Positions 44,314 through 51,994 of a stretch of DNA of 64,000 nt are shown here, in pieces (the stretch's first letter is position 1; each line of letters starts with the position of its first letter). This DNA comes from JARRKU01 sp963675565 (GTDB lineage: Bacteria > Desulfobacterota > Desulfobacteria > Desulfobacterales > Desulfosarcinaceae): NCBI GenBank assembly GCA_963675565.2, contig CAXXYD010000001.1:1178001-1242000 (forward strand), written 5' to 3'. The notes under the pieces are model-generated. The model saw only the letters and a list, made by a program, of their open reading frames with translations, was not told the origin of the DNA and did not search any database. The position numbers and the translations under genes were made by a program.

Positions 44314-45751
44314 GTTGCAAACTCCTGGCTTTTTGGTAAGCGCGGCACGCGTCGGCAAAAGCTCGGGCGCATTGCGGCCGGCTGCCGAAATGCAGATGGA
44401 CATAGCTGCCCAGGGTACGGTTGCACAGGTAGCCTTCCGGGCGGCCACGGTCGCCCTTGCGGGACAGCACGTTGTAAACGGTGGGCACCCATGACGCATT
44501 GGCACCACTTTCAACAAGGCCGGAATAGTGGAATTCGTGCCCCCGCAGCAATTCACCTTTGCAGCCCAAAAGGGTGTCCTTTTCCAGTCGCACCTGCCGG
44601 TAGCCCAGTGTCCTCAGCTTGGCATGCATGCGTGACCGGAAAGGAAAACAGCCGCTCATGGGGTGGATCCGGCCGGCGCCGTCCTCCAACTCGCGACACA
44701 GGTACATGAAACCGCCGCACTCCCCGTAGATGGGCATCCCCGCGAAACTGCAACCCCTGACGGCAGCGCGCATGGTTGTGTTTTGCGCCAACCGGCGCGC
44801 ATAAAGTTCAGGATATCCCCCGCCAAAGTAGAGCCCGTCCAGATCCTCCGGAAGCTGTTCGTCATCCAGGGGCGAAAACGGAACCGCCTGCACGCCGGCC
44901 GCGGCAAGCAGATCCAGATTGTCCGGATAATAAAAGCAGAAAGCGCGGTCCCGGGCAACACCCACCCGGACATCGGGCGGCCCCGGCGCAATGGTGTCCT
45001 TGTTTTGATCGTTCCCTGTCTCAGGCAACAGCGGCAGCCGCACGAGCAGGCCGTCTATATCCAGCCCGGCTTCGATGCAGCCGGCCAGCCGATCCACCTG
45101 GTCGGCCGACAGGGGGCGATCTTCTGCCGTGGTCAATCCCAGGTGCCGTTCGGGCATGCGCAGCCGGCCATCGCGCAGTATGCCGCCAACCAGGGGCATA
45201 TGGACATAATCGGACATCGCCGCTTTCAAGTAATCCAGATGCCCCATGCCGCCCAAGTTGTTGAAGACCACCCCGGCAAACGCCACTTGAGGATCGAAGC
45301 CCTCGAAACCCTGGACCAGCGCCGCTGCGCTGCGCGCCATGCTGGCGGCGTTGACCACCAGCAGCACCGGCAGGTTCAGCCACTTGGCCATCTGGGCCGT
45401 CGAACCGGCCTCGTCGTTGCCGCTATAGCCGTCATACAGTCCCATGACGCCTTCGACGACAGCCACATCGCAGTCGTGCCCATGGCGCTGGAACGTCTGC
45501 CGGTTGTAGGCGTAATCGAGCATCCACCCGTCCAGGTTTCGGCTTTGGCGACCCGCCACGTGGGCATGGTGTCCCGGATCGATAAAATCAGGGCCGACCT
45601 TGAAGGGGGCCACAGTCAATCCACGGCGCCGCAATGCCGCCATCAGACCCAGGCTGATGGTGGTTTTCCCGGCCCCGCTGTGGGTTCCGGCTATGATGAT
45701 GCCTTTGGCGATGACACTTCCCTTTCTCTTTTTATATCCCGCAATCGTCAA
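44300..45751 (-). CDS. cbiA: Cobyrinate a,c-diamide synthase
   Basis: An enzyme of about 483 residues amidating the a and c acetates. It has the P-loop IIIAGTHSGAGKTTISLGLM, then VAPFKVGPDFIDPGHH, VVEGVMGLYDG, and the C-terminal glutamine amidotransferase with GLYFGGGYPELYA, the nucleophile in MPIYGECGGFMYL, and LLRGHEFHYS. No ATG or GTG lies in frame near the conserved start. The only ordinary start codon is the TTG at 45751, which overlaps the stop of the upstream gene (TTGA). A better purine-rich site precedes an ATC codon 12 codons later, so the true start is uncertain. Confidence 0.9.
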   Translation of the reverse strand: MTIAGYKKRKGSVIAKGIIIAGTHSGAGKTTISLGLMAALRRRGLTVAPFKVGPDFIDPGHHAHVAGRQSRNLDGWMLDYAYNRQTFQRHGHDCDVAVVEGVMGLYDGYSGNDEAGSTAQMAKWLNLPVLLVVNAASMARSAAALVQGFEGFDPQVAFAGVVFNNLGGMGHLDYLKAAMSDYVHMPLVGGILRDGRLRMPERHLGLTTAEDRPLSADQVDRLAGCIEAGLDIDGLLVRLPLLPETGNDQNKDTIAPGPPDVRVGVARDRAFCFYYPDNLDLLAAAGVQAVPFSPLDDEQLPEDLDGLYFGGGYPELYARRLAQNTTMRAAVRGCSFAGMPIYGECGGFMYLCRELEDGAGRIHPMSGCFPFRSRMHAKLRTLGYRQVRLEKDTLLGCKGELLRGHEFHYSGLVESGANASWVPTVYNVLSRKGDRGRPEGYLCNRTLGSYVHLHFGSRPQCARAFADACRAYQKARSLQHATG

Positions 45752-46788
45752 GCCAGCATGTAATAGGCCATTCCCACCAAAATCAAGCTGGCCACCCGGA
45801 TTCCTTGTCCCAGCACAAGAATCTGCAGACCCAGCTTTGGCGCGAATATGCCCATCAGGCGCGGTATCTGATGGCGCAGCGCACGAATGGGGAAAGCCAC
45901 AACGTTGCCGATCAGCAGGGCCAGCACCGCCTGTTGGGTGGTTAGGACGCCTTCCCGCAGCAGTGCGCCGGCTGCCGCGAAACCCGAAGTGAACTCCGCC
46001 GCAAAACTTAATACTACCAGCGAGAGTGCCTCCATGGGAATAAAGCGCCAGGCCGCCCAGTGGACCAGCCTTTGCTGGGTCCATTCGAATAACCCCGCGC
46101 TGTTCAAGAGAAAAACGACGATGTAGACGGGCACCACGTAGGTGATCACCGCGACCAGTCGGCCGGGCAGTTTTTTCCTCACGGCGTCCCGCACAGCCGT
46201 CCATGCAGTTAGATTCCGGCGGGCTTCTTTTTTTTCACCAGCTTGGTTTGCCGGGACAGCCGGTCGCCAGTGTCCCCAAAGCAGCACCACGGCCAACCGC
46301 AGGATCGCCGCCAGAAAGGTCAGAATAAAATAGAGACCGCCGGCCCAACCAGTCAGCGGAAGGACGATGAAGACCGTGGTTGGAAGATGCAGAAAATAGG
46401 CCGGCAGCTGGTTGGCCAGATTGGTCATCATCAGCTGGTAGCGGCTGATCTTTCCTTCTTTCCAGAAATCGTAGAGCATGGCGTTGGCCGCCGTCCCCGA
46501 TACGAATGCCGCACTGAAAGCGGCGCTGCAATGCGGCCCCAGGCGGGCGAAACGGAACAGGGGGGCTCCCAGGATGCCCAGTTTGTCGGTCCAGCCGGCC
46601 GACTCGATGACCTGGCCCACGGCCAGGCCCATGGCGATTACCGCCAGCAAGCGCCCCAGGGGCAGAATCAGCCTGTGCAAGGCCACGGCAGCGGTAATGC
46701 CTTCCAGGCCGGCCGCACCAATGGCGAGCATCCCCGCGGACAACGCCAAAGCGGCCCACAGGGGGCGTGAGGATCTTTTTTTATTCAT
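45748..46788 (-). CDS. Nucleoside-recognition (Gate) domain membrane protein in the cob operon
   Basis: An inner-membrane protein of 346 residues with about eight hydrophobic segments and Gate-domain-like blocks: LAVIAMGLAVGQVIESAGWTDKLG, then SAAFSAAFVSGTAANAMLYDFW in the first half, and SLVVLSFAAEFTSGFAAAGALL with LLIGNVVAFPIRALRHQIPR in the second, suggesting an internal repeat. Relatives are annotated as nucleoside-recognition or spore-maturation-like proteins. It sits inside the cobamide operon (8-base overlap with cbiL, 4-base overlap with cbiA), so transport of cobalt or a corrinoid precursor is a reasonable guess. No CbiMNQO or CbtAB cobalt transporter is present in the window. Confidence 0.75.
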   Translation of the reverse strand: MNKKRSSRPLWAALALSAGMLAIGAAGLEGITAAVALHRLILPLGRLLAVIAMGLAVGQVIESAGWTDKLGILGAPLFRFARLGPHCSAAFSAAFVSGTAANAMLYDFWKEGKISRYQLMMTNLANQLPAYFLHLPTTVFIVLPLTGWAGGLYFILTFLAAILRLAVVLLWGHWRPAVPANQAGEKKEARRNLTAWTAVRDAVRKKLPGRLVAVITYVVPVYIVVFLLNSAGLFEWTQQRLVHWAAWRFIPMEALSLVVLSFAAEFTSGFAAAGALLREGVLTTQQAVLALLIGNVVAFPIRALRHQIPRLMGIFAPKLGLQILVLGQGIRVASLILVGMAYYMLA

Positions 46789-47509
46789 CTGAAAGCCCGT
46801 TGCGCTTCTTTTGAGCCATGATCAGCGTCCAATAGTTGGGTTTCTGCTGCGCCAGCATGCGCAGGTCGGTGTAAATCGTTTCGCTTTTCCGGGAGCAATG
46901 GGCAACGGCCACACTGCCGGTGAGCATATCCGATGCCTCCAGGGCCCGGCGGATGCCTTCCACATTGCGGTAGGCTTTCAGAAATACCACGTTGTCCGGC
47001 TTTTCCGCCATGCCTTGAAAACGTTCGCCGCCGTGGACGCCCGACATGATCAACAAAGACTCCTCGCCTTCCACCAGGGGTCGGTTCACGGCCGCGGCGG
47101 CCGCCTGATAGGAGGTGATGCCCGGAACGGTCCGGATGGTCAAATGGGGCCAATCGGATTTCAGATAGCGAAGGATATAACCATAGGTGGAATAGGTCAA
47201 CGGGTCGCCCAAGGTCAGAAAGGCTGCGTTGCGGCCTTTTTCAAGCACCCGGGCAATGCGCCGGGCGTGCCGTTGCCAAGCCCCTTCCATCAGGGCCTTG
47301 TCTTTGCTCATGGGAAAATCCAGCTTCTCGATGACGCTGTCTTTCGGCAAATGGGGCCTGGCGATATCCACGGCCAGGGAGTAGTCGTTTTTAGTCGATG
47401 CTGCGCTGAACACCATATCGATAGCGGACAGAATGCGGACCGCCTTGATGGGCATCAGTTCCGGATCTCCCGGGCCGACACCGATGCCGAAGAGTGTGCC
47501 TGTGGTCAT
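46781..47509 (-). CDS. cbiL: Cobalt-factor II / precorrin-2 C20-methyltransferase
   Basis: A tetrapyrrole methylase of 242 residues: LFGIGVGPGDPELMPIKAVRIL, VEGEESLLIMSG, AAFLTLGDPLTYSTYGYILRYL, and VPGITSYQAAAAAVNRPL. It performs the first C-methylation after sirohydrochlorin/cobalt-sirohydrochlorin. The ATG at 47509 has AAGGAG upstream. It is the first ring-methylation gene of the operon, directly after the BtuCDF transporter genes. Confidence 0.92.
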   Translation of the reverse strand: MTTGTLFGIGVGPGDPELMPIKAVRILSAIDMVFSAASTKNDYSLAVDIARPHLPKDSVIEKLDFPMSKDKALMEGAWQRHARRIARVLEKGRNAAFLTLGDPLTYSTYGYILRYLKSDWPHLTIRTVPGITSYQAAAAAVNRPLVEGEESLLIMSGVHGGERFQGMAEKPDNVVFLKAYRNVEGIRRALEASDMLTGSVAVAHCSRKSETIYTDLRMLAQQKPNYWTLIMAQKKRNGLSDE

Positions 47510-47528
47510 CTGTTGGTCTCCTTGTGGA

Positions 47529-48521
47529 TCATTGATCCGGCTGCGGCCCGGTTGATTGCACGCAGTCCGGTGCTTCGGTTTCAAGGCCAAAAATACCGGG
47601 GTACAGCGTCCGGCCGATTTGGCAGATCCCTTCGAGCAGCCGGAGGGTGGGTCTTGAAACCAGTTCTTCATCGATCAGGTAAACCTGGCCCTCGCGCACC
47701 GCCCGGATCAATCCAAAACCGGGTTCCGTTTGGATCTTCTCAATGGAAGGCCGGTTCATAGGCCCTACCTGTGCGAGATAGACATCAATGCCGTCGGCGC
47801 GGGAGAGGATCCGTTCTTTGCCGAAATCAGCGATATTGGTTCCCCTGCGCGGCGCGGCATCGCCGGCCACGTTGATGCCGCCGGCGGTTTCCAAGGCGAA
47901 AATAGGCATGGCAGAGGGTGCAAAAGTGCGCATGCGGTCGTGAATGGCCTCGAAATAGACCCGCTTTTTATTGGCAATGGCGACAGTCCGAAAACGGATT
48001 TCTTCCACCGTGCGGCGGAACTGCCCGATCATCTTTTCGGCCTCGTCGCATCGCCCGGTCAGCAACCCCAGGATTTTCCAATAGACGAACATTTGGTCGA
48101 TGGTCGCCGGTTGCAGGGAAGCCACTGTAATCCCGTGCTTTTCCAACTGGTTGACGAGTGGGCTGTAGCCACGCTCGATCATGGGCCGGATAAGTACCAG
48201 GTCCGGACACGCCGCTAGAAATTTTTCCAAACCATCATGATAGGAATGGCGTGGTTTGTTGTTGACCTCCGGCGGCCACACCGCGTTGCCCGAAATCCCC
48301 AGCACCTGATCCGCCGCGCCCAAAGCGAAAAGATTTTCCGAATGGGCGCCATAGAGTGAAATAATGCGCCGATACGGCTTTCGCGCATCAATCCGGCGAC
48401 CGGCCGAATCGGTGACGGTTTCGCAGCCAAGGGCCATGTCGGCCGCACGCAGGGGTGTTGCGCCCCACGCCGCAATGAGGCCGGCCGCCGCCATAATCAG
48501 GCCTGTCCATCGAACGATCAT
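47529..48521 (-). CDS. btuF: Corrinoid ABC transporter periplasmic binding protein (BtuF-like)
   Basis: A secreted protein of 330 residues. A signal peptide (LIMAAAGLIAAWGATPLRAAD) leads into a class III binding-protein fold with RRIISLYGAHSENLFALGAADQVLGISG, then CPDLVLIRPMIERGYSPLVNQLEKHGI, the long helix around residues 160-185, and AGGINVAGDAAPRRGTNIADFG. The fold is shared by vitamin B12, haem and siderophore binders. The riboswitch-controlled operon with corrin genes supports corrinoids. It overlaps btuD by four bases. Confidence 0.85.
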   Translation of the reverse strand: MIVRWTGLIMAAAGLIAAWGATPLRAADMALGCETVTDSAGRRIDARKPYRRIISLYGAHSENLFALGAADQVLGISGNAVWPPEVNNKPRHSYHDGLEKFLAACPDLVLIRPMIERGYSPLVNQLEKHGITVASLQPATIDQMFVYWKILGLLTGRCDEAEKMIGQFRRTVEEIRFRTVAIANKKRVYFEAIHDRMRTFAPSAMPIFALETAGGINVAGDAAPRRGTNIADFGKERILSRADGIDVYLAQVGPMNRPSIEKIQTEPGFGLIRAVREGQVYLIDEELVSRPTLRLLEGICQIGRTLYPGIFGLETEAPDCVQSTGPQPDQ

Positions 48522-49297
48522 GGCTGCCCCTCCTTTCTAAACGCCACCTGAAGCGTTTGGCTGAAATCGTTGTAGGCCACCTGTGCATCGACTTGAAAGA
48601 CCGCCGCAAGCGTTTCGGCGGTCAACACATGATCCAGGGGGCCGTCGGCGAATAAACCGTTTGGGGCCATGCAAATCAGGCGGTCGCAATACATGGCCGC
48701 CAGGTTGACATCCTGCATCACGGCAATGACCAGTGAGCCGGGAGATACGCGCCCGGCGGCCAGGTTCAACATGGCCGTGGTATGGTGCATATCCAGGCTG
48801 GCAGTGGCTTCATCCAGCAGCAGAACGGGCGTCTGCTGGGCCAGGCTGCGGGCGAAGACCACCCGCTGGCGTTCGCCGCCGCTGAGCTGGTTGACATAGC
48901 GCGCCTCAAAACCGCTGAGATCGGTCTGCCGGATGACTTCGTCCACTATGGTACAATCCTCTTTGCCCGGCCGGGCAAACCTGGCAATATAGGGATAACG
49001 GCCCATCATGACGATCTCTTCGCAGGTATAGGGAAAATTGATGTGAAAGTCCTGGGGCACAATGGCGATGCGGCGGGCAAGGACCTTGCGTCCAAACCGG
49101 TCCAGCGGGTGGCCGTTAAGCCGGATGCGACCGCGCTCCGGCCGCAGATGGCCGGCCAACAAGTCGATCAACGTGCTTTTGCCGCAACCGTTGGGGCCGA
49201 TGATGCCGTAAAAATGGCCCGCTTCAAACGTCAGATTCAGATTTTTGAAAACGGCCTTGGGTCCGTAGGCAAACCCTATATTTTCCAGATCGTACAT
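48518..49297 (-). CDS. btuD: Corrinoid ABC transporter ATP-binding protein (BtuD-like)
   Basis: An ATPase of 259 residues of the FecE/BtuD group: YGIIGPNGCGKSTLIDLLAG (Walker A), VPQDFHINFPYTCEEIVMMGRYPY, LSGGERQR (signature), VLLLDEATASLD (Walker B) and VIAVMQDVNLAAMYCDR (switch region, with Q-D where H-D is usual). The ATG at 49297 follows the btuC stop by 8 bases. The switch residue normally histidine reads as glutamine, which is worth checking, although the rest of the site looks intact. Confidence 0.88.
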   Translation of the reverse strand: MYDLENIGFAYGPKAVFKNLNLTFEAGHFYGIIGPNGCGKSTLIDLLAGHLRPERGRIRLNGHPLDRFGRKVLARRIAIVPQDFHINFPYTCEEIVMMGRYPYIARFARPGKEDCTIVDEVIRQTDLSGFEARYVNQLSGGERQRVVFARSLAQQTPVLLLDEATASLDMHHTTAMLNLAAGRVSPGSLVIAVMQDVNLAAMYCDRLICMAPNGLFADGPLDHVLTAETLAAVFQVDAQVAYNDFSQTLQVAFRKEGQP

Positions 49298-49305
49298 CCT
49301 GTAGC

Positions 49306-50373
49306 CTATGGGTTCCGCATTGTCTGACGTTTGCGGTAAATATAGCAAAAAAACGGCCCTCCGATCAGGGCGGTGATGACACCGATGGGAACTTCCCGGG
49401 GCAATAGGGCCCGCGTAACGGTATCGGCGCTCAGCAGCAGGAGGCCGCCGGCCAGCGCTGAAACCGGTATCAGCTGCCGGTTGTCCGGCCCTGTTACAAA
49501 GCGTACCATATGGGGCACCAGCAACCCGACAAAGCCGATGATGCCGGAAACGGCGACGCACACCGCCGACACCAGCGAAGCCGTGATCAGCAGCAGCAAA
49601 GAAACCTTGCGTGGCGACACACCCAAAGACCCGGCACTGCGGTGGCCCAGGGCCAGCAGGTTGAGGTCGCGGCTGAAGAAGAAAAATACCGACAATCCGA
49701 AAGCTGCGGTGACGGCCGTCAGGCCGACTTCGGCCCAGGTCTTAGAGGCAAAGCTGCCCATAAGCCAGAAGATGATGATGCCCACCGCGTCGTCGGCCAG
49801 ATATTTGATAAAGCTGACCCCGGCCGACAAAATGGCGGCAACGATAATCCCGGACAGAATCAGACTGCCCGATGACAGCTCGCCGCTGCTGGCCGACAGG
49901 TAGATCACCGCCATGAGGGTGGCCACGGCTCCACCGAAGGCGAACACCGGCACCGACCAAAGCCCCAGGAGGGTAAAATTCAACAGCAGCGCTAAGGAGG
50001 CGCCAAAAGCGGCCCCGGCCGACACCCCCAGGGTATAGGGATCGGCCAGTGGATTGAGTAGAATTCCCTGAAATACGGCACCGGAGACAGCCAGGCTGCC
50101 GCCCACCAGCGCGGCCGTAAGGATGCGCGGCAGGCGCACGTCCATAACCACCACCGGTGCCAGGGGGTCCAGGTGCGCCATCATCCCTTCGCTCCCGGTC
50201 AGCTTGGCAGCCATGATCCGGATCACGTTCCAAAACGGGATGTGGATGAAACCGGACCCTGCTGCAAAAATGATGGCGGCCACGAGCATCCCCGCAAGCA
50301 GGCAAAAAACCGCTGCGGTCGGCAGGCGCCATTTGAAGGCGGCAGGCGCATGGCTTTTGTTTTCCGCTGGCAT
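49306..50373 (-). CDS. btuC: Corrinoid ABC transporter permease (BtuC-like)
   Basis: A FecCD/BtuC-family permease of 355 residues with about nine to ten membrane segments. Characteristic pieces are RLPRILTAALVGGSLAVSGAVFQGILLNPLADPYTLGVSAGAAFGA, SGIIVAAILSAGVSF, FFSRDLNLLALGHRSAGSLGV, ISGIIGFVGLLVPHMVR and LLLLSADTVTRALLPREVPIGVITALIGGPFFCYI. The ATG at 50373 has AAAAGGGAAG upstream. It is the first gene after the B12 riboswitch and opens the roughly 16-kb cobamide gene run. Confidence 0.9.
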   Translation of the reverse strand: MPAENKSHAPAAFKWRLPTAAVFCLLAGMLVAAIIFAAGSGFIHIPFWNVIRIMAAKLTGSEGMMAHLDPLAPVVVMDVRLPRILTAALVGGSLAVSGAVFQGILLNPLADPYTLGVSAGAAFGASLALLLNFTLLGLWSVPVFAFGGAVATLMAVIYLSASSGELSSGSLILSGIIVAAILSAGVSFIKYLADDAVGIIIFWLMGSFASKTWAEVGLTAVTAAFGLSVFFFFSRDLNLLALGHRSAGSLGVSPRKVSLLLLITASLVSAVCVAVSGIIGFVGLLVPHMVRFVTGPDNRQLIPVSALAGGLLLLSADTVTRALLPREVPIGVITALIGGPFFCYIYRKRQTMRNP

Positions 50374-50445
50374 ACTTCCCTTTTCCTCTATAATTAGCCG
50401 GAAATATTGAAATAGTGCAGGGCACCCTAAAAAAATGTTATAGCC

Positions 50446-50484
50446 AAAAAAAATCCCGGATTGATATATACTCAATCCGGGATA
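50446..50484 (-). terminator. Expression-platform terminator before btuC
   Basis: On the minus strand the arms ATCCCGGATTGA and TCAATCCGGGAT (12 base pairs) are followed by a run of eight T. It lies between the riboswitch and btuC. Its stem and upstream flank are very similar to those following the riboswitch at 50949-51110. Confidence 0.85.
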
Positions 50485-50548
50485 TCCCTTTTTTATCCAC
50501 AAGAATCGATGGAAACTCGGCTTCCATCCGCGAAGCCGCATTTCATTT

Positions 50549-50713
50549 TCAATCAGGCAGGTCTTCTGACTTACGGATCAACCTACACTTCGCGCCTTCC
50601 CATTCCGTCTTCGGAACAGTGGTATGAGCGAGTTTCGTCCCCGATTACAGCAGCGGGCCTGTCTTCGACTTTCACGAAGTTCCCTATCAAGCTCCAAAGG
50701 AGCACCTGATCGA
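50549..50713 (-). ncRNA. Cobalamin (B12) riboswitch of the btuC/cob operon
   Basis: Read on the minus strand the core is complete: GATAGGGAACTTCGTGAAAG, then CAGGCCCGCTGCTGTAATC, and GTCAGAAGACCTGCC near the 3' end. A closing stem of nine pairs forms between TCGATCAGG (50713-50705) and CCTGATTGA (50557-50549). A terminator follows at 50484-50446. It should shut off the corrinoid importer and much of corrin synthesis when cobamide is abundant. Confidence 0.95.
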
Positions 50714-50910
50714 CAGGCAGGAGATTAAAAGGTTTCCTTGGGCAGGTCAAGAAAAAAACGTTGAATGTCAGCCAGCCTGAGTCGTCAGACAACCCGGCAG
50801 CGGCATCCGTGAACTCCGGGTGCACCATGGATTGTTTAGCCGCCTTCAATTCGTCGGTCGGTAGCGCATTGAGTGTACCGGCATTTATTGCACAGGTGTT
50901 CTTTTTTTTA

Positions 50911-50938
50911 TTGACATTATTTTCTTTTTCTCTATCCT
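50911..50938 (+). promoter_or_regulatory. Promoter of the plus-strand riboswitch region
   Basis: TTGACA (50911-50916), 16 bases, then TATCCT (50933-50938). It lies just before the closing stem of the next B12 riboswitch, which starts about 10 bases after the -10 element. Confidence 0.5.
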
Positions 50939-50948
50939 TTAGCAATAT

Positions 50949-51110
50949 GTTCAGGCGCTCGTAAAAAGCTTAATAGGGAACCCCGTGGGAATCGGGGACG
51001 GGCCCGCCGCTGTAATCGGGGACGAAGGCTGCAACATGTCACTGTCCGTTTCTCAGGATGGGAAGACGCAGCCGGTAGGCAGAACCGAGAGTCAGAAGAC
51101 CTGCCTGGAC
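50949..51110 (+). ncRNA. Cobalamin (B12) riboswitch, first of two in series
   Basis: The core reads TAATAGGGAACCCCGTGGGA, then GGGCCCGCCGCTGTAATC, and GTCAGAAGACCTGCC at 51091-51105. The closing stem pairs GTTCAGG (50949-50955) with CCTGGAC (51104-51110). A strong terminator follows at 51177-51212. No well-supported gene lies between that terminator and the next riboswitch. Confidence 0.94.
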
Positions 51111-51176
51111 ACATGGGGTTGCGGCTGCGTGGACGGCGCCGTGCCGCTTTGTTGCATCTGCGGATAAAAAAGGGAC

Positions 51177-51212
51177 ATCCCGGATCGATTTCACTCGGTC
51201 CGGGATTTTTTT
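51177..51212 (+). terminator. Terminator after the first plus-strand riboswitch
   Basis: ATCCCGGA (51177-51184) pairs with TCCGGGAT (51199-51206), followed by seven T. The flank GGATAAAAAAGGGACATCCC is nearly the same as the flank of the btuC riboswitch terminator on the other strand. Confidence 0.85.
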
Positions 51213-51236
51213 GTCCAACGGCAACAATCAAGCAAG

Positions 51237-51476
51237 ATGAGACAGCAACAAAATGAAAAATTGGTTTCTTATATGACGTCGGATCACGAACAGATATTCG
51301 AGGTGTCCAGCATGGGAAGAATGTATCGGAAAAGTCTGCTCATGTTCGCCCACCATTTTGAAGATGAAAAAGGACGTTCTGTCCATCCTGAAGAACTTTA
51401 CCCGGGACGGATGTTCTTTATCTTCTTTCAAAGCGGGACGGGCCTCACGCGTACTTCGGCAAAAAGAATCGTTTAG
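51237..51476 (+). CDS. Possible small gene between tandem riboswitches (doubtful)
   Basis: A 79-codon frame begins 25 bases after the terminator, the place where a riboswitch-controlled gene would start. It has no good ribosome site and no family I recognise (MRQQQNEKLVSYMTSDHEQI ...). The rest of the stretch up to 51660 shows no conserved frame on either strand. It may be the remnant of a gene once controlled by the first riboswitch, or plain spacer. Confidence 0.2.
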   Translation: MRQQQNEKLVSYMTSDHEQIFEVSSMGRMYRKSLLMFAHHFEDEKGRSVHPEELYPGRMFFIFFQSGTGLTRTSAKRIV

Positions 51477-51666
51477 CCCGGGTACTGCCAGGGCGAAGGC
51501 CTGCCGGCTTTTAATAGTGGTGTGCTTCAGCATCGTTCCCGGATGTCGGATTGCGTCGGCATGTGAATCGTCGGTCAAACATTGACGTTGGAGTGTGTGG
51601 CAGCTTTTTACCTCGTCCAAAGGGGATAAACTCAGCAACGATTCCTACGTCTAGATAAAGCTTAAC

Positions 51667-51843
51667 TTTCAGATGCTCACCGGAGCTTAATAGGGAACCC
51701 CGTGAAAATCGGGGACAGGCCCACTGCTGTAACCCTTGCCAGCGAATTAACGCCGGAACCCCGGACGCCTTTTGTGCGCCACTGTCCAAATCGGATGGGA
51801 AGGCCGTGGCCGGGGAGGGGAAGTCAGAAGACCTGTCTGAAAG
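51667..51843 (+). ncRNA. Cobalamin (B12) riboswitch of the TonB receptor/CobN-like operon
   Basis: The core reads TAATAGGGAACCCCGTGAAA, then CAGGCCCACTGCTGTAACC, and GTCAGAAGACCTGTC at 51823-51837. The closing stem pairs CTTTCAGA (51667-51674) with TCTGAAAG (51836-51843) perfectly. It precedes the BtuB-like receptor by about 150 bases and probably governs the whole operon to beyond 63.7 kb. Confidence 0.95.
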
Positions 51844-51908
51844 GATGTTGGGCGTTTACTTCAGGGAAGAAGGGGCGCTCGCTAAGGTCTTGAGGGTAAA
51901 AAAGGGAC

Positions 51909-51957
51909 ATCCTTGGATCGAATCGTTTAACGGTCCGGAGATTTTCAGTTTCTCCGG
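51909..51957 (+). terminator. Alternative hairpins of the btuB riboswitch platform
   Basis: A terminator-like stem pairs ATCCTTGGATCG with CGGTCCGGAGAT (51909-51942), followed by TTTTC. A second, mutually exclusive stem pairs CCGGAGA (51935-51941) with TCTCCGG (51951-51957). The two share bases, so ligand-driven switching between them is plausible. The ribosome site AAGGAGG of the receptor gene lies 20-30 bases further on. Confidence 0.6.
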
Positions 51958-51994
51958 GCGAACTGGCTGCATTTGATTTTAAGGAGGTCTTTTC

